Below are positions 63,889-64,000 of a stretch of DNA of 64,000 nt, one piece after another. The notes under the pieces are model-generated. The model was not told the origin of the DNA and did not search any database. It worked only from the letters and a program-made list of their open reading frames with translations. The position numbers and the translations under genes were made by a program. The stretch's first letter is position 1, and every line of letters starts with the position of its first letter. The stretch is from an uncultured bacterium (GTDB lineage: Bacteria; Cyanobacteriota; Vampirovibrionia; Gastranaerophilales; Gastranaerophilaceae), in assembly GCA_947428835.1 (NCBI GenBank), contig CANENE010000003.1, positions 62,001-126,000 of the forward strand. Direction: 5' to 3'.

Positions 63889-63917
63889 TTGTAAAATATA
63901 TACTTTTGTGGTATAGT
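63889..63917 (+). promoter_or_regulatory. Promoter of the gene starting at 63991
   Basis: TTGTAA (63889-63894) and TATAGT (63912-63917) with a 17-base spacer; the predicted transcript starts about 67 bases before the ATG. Confidence 0.5.
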
Positions 63918-63990
63918 AAATTTGAACTTAGGGTTTATGCTTTTATTGGAAAGTTTTTTACCCGGTTAATAGAAAAATGAGGAATATTAA

Positions 63991-64000
63991 ATGACGAAAA
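63991..64000 (+). CDS. Start of a gene cut by the window end
   Basis: ATG with GAGGAA about 8 bases upstream begins MTK at 63991. Too short to identify. Confidence 0.5.

Noticed and set aside
1-64000. CRISPR arrays
   Set aside because: No regularly spaced direct repeats and no cas genes were seen.

Overview
The window looks like an AT-rich, Gram-negative-type bacterial chromosome, probably a gut lineage of non-photosynthetic Cyanobacteriota (Vampirovibrionia/Gastranaerophilales, formerly Melainabacteria). That placement is an inference. It rests on the low GC content, fermentative markers (AdhE tail next to Rex, pyruvate phosphate dikinase), prepilin-like surface proteins with Cys-rich stalks, and several families of small lineage-specific proteins. 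No marker gene proves it. The genetic code is standard, and genes lie on both strands in short operons.

Layout. 1-2.4 kb: end of adhE, rex, a rhodanese protein and an orphan NarL-type response regulator. 2.4-12.3 kb: a large acidic protein of unknown role, an FAD oxidoreductase, ppdK, the cluster rpmE/thyX/prfA, and lepA. 12.3-18.9 kb: an accessory island inserted between lepA and uvrB. 19.4-31.4 kb: uvrB, a kinase-like protein, proC, rpmH-rnpA, a uridine-kinase-like gene, three small lineage-specific proteins, a CoA-disulfide-reductase-like flavoprotein, rsmD, an EF-hand protein and fusA. 31.6-45.4 kb: a CheR-like methyltransferase, a LOG-family protein, a YkgJ protein, folP, an L25-like protein, uvrC, upp, uvrA, and an operon of a ClpX-type zinc finger, a long helical protein, ruvX and a DUF1292 protein. 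45.5-61.7 kb: a HAD phosphatase, CorA, GT2, ChbG/YdjC, a helicase-nuclease fusion, mutS2, ruvB, an ArsB/NhaD transporter, hisG-mazG and an ArnT-like GT39. 61.7-64 kb: tRNA-Pro, two tRNA-Ser, an uncharacterised and possibly decayed gene, ogt, and the start of another gene.

The most interesting region is the island at 12.3-18.9 kb. It contains a diversity-generating retroelement (DGR): a reverse transcriptase with the GLPIGNLTSQ and YVDD motifs, an Avd-like four-helix accessory protein, and a target gene. The target encodes a prepilin-like N-terminus, a furin-like Cys-rich stalk and a C-terminal variable domain. A 208-bp near-copy of the 3' end of the target lies just downstream of the RT gene, where a template repeat is expected. 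A perfect 12-bp hairpin lies just downstream of the variable repeat. The two copies differ at 15 positions, 14 of them amino-acid changing, and almost all at first positions of NAY codons. The differences are not the classical adenine-in-template pattern, so either the true template is elsewhere or this element behaves atypically. A second prepilin gene carries two copies of the same head-domain family. Each prepilin gene is divergent from a small XRE regulator, and the two regulators are paralogues that bracket the island.

Two other patterns recur across the window. Three otherwise unrelated proteins (kinase-like, CheR-like methyltransferase, HAD phosphatase) share a short N-terminal pattern ending in SFKS or AFRG. 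Several small lineage-specific genes share an upstream motif with GTTAAGAAA and an A-tract/TTTATTA element, which suggests a common regulon. The window is also rich in DNA-repair genes (uvrA, uvrB, uvrC, mutS2, ruvB, ruvX, ogt, helicase-nuclease).
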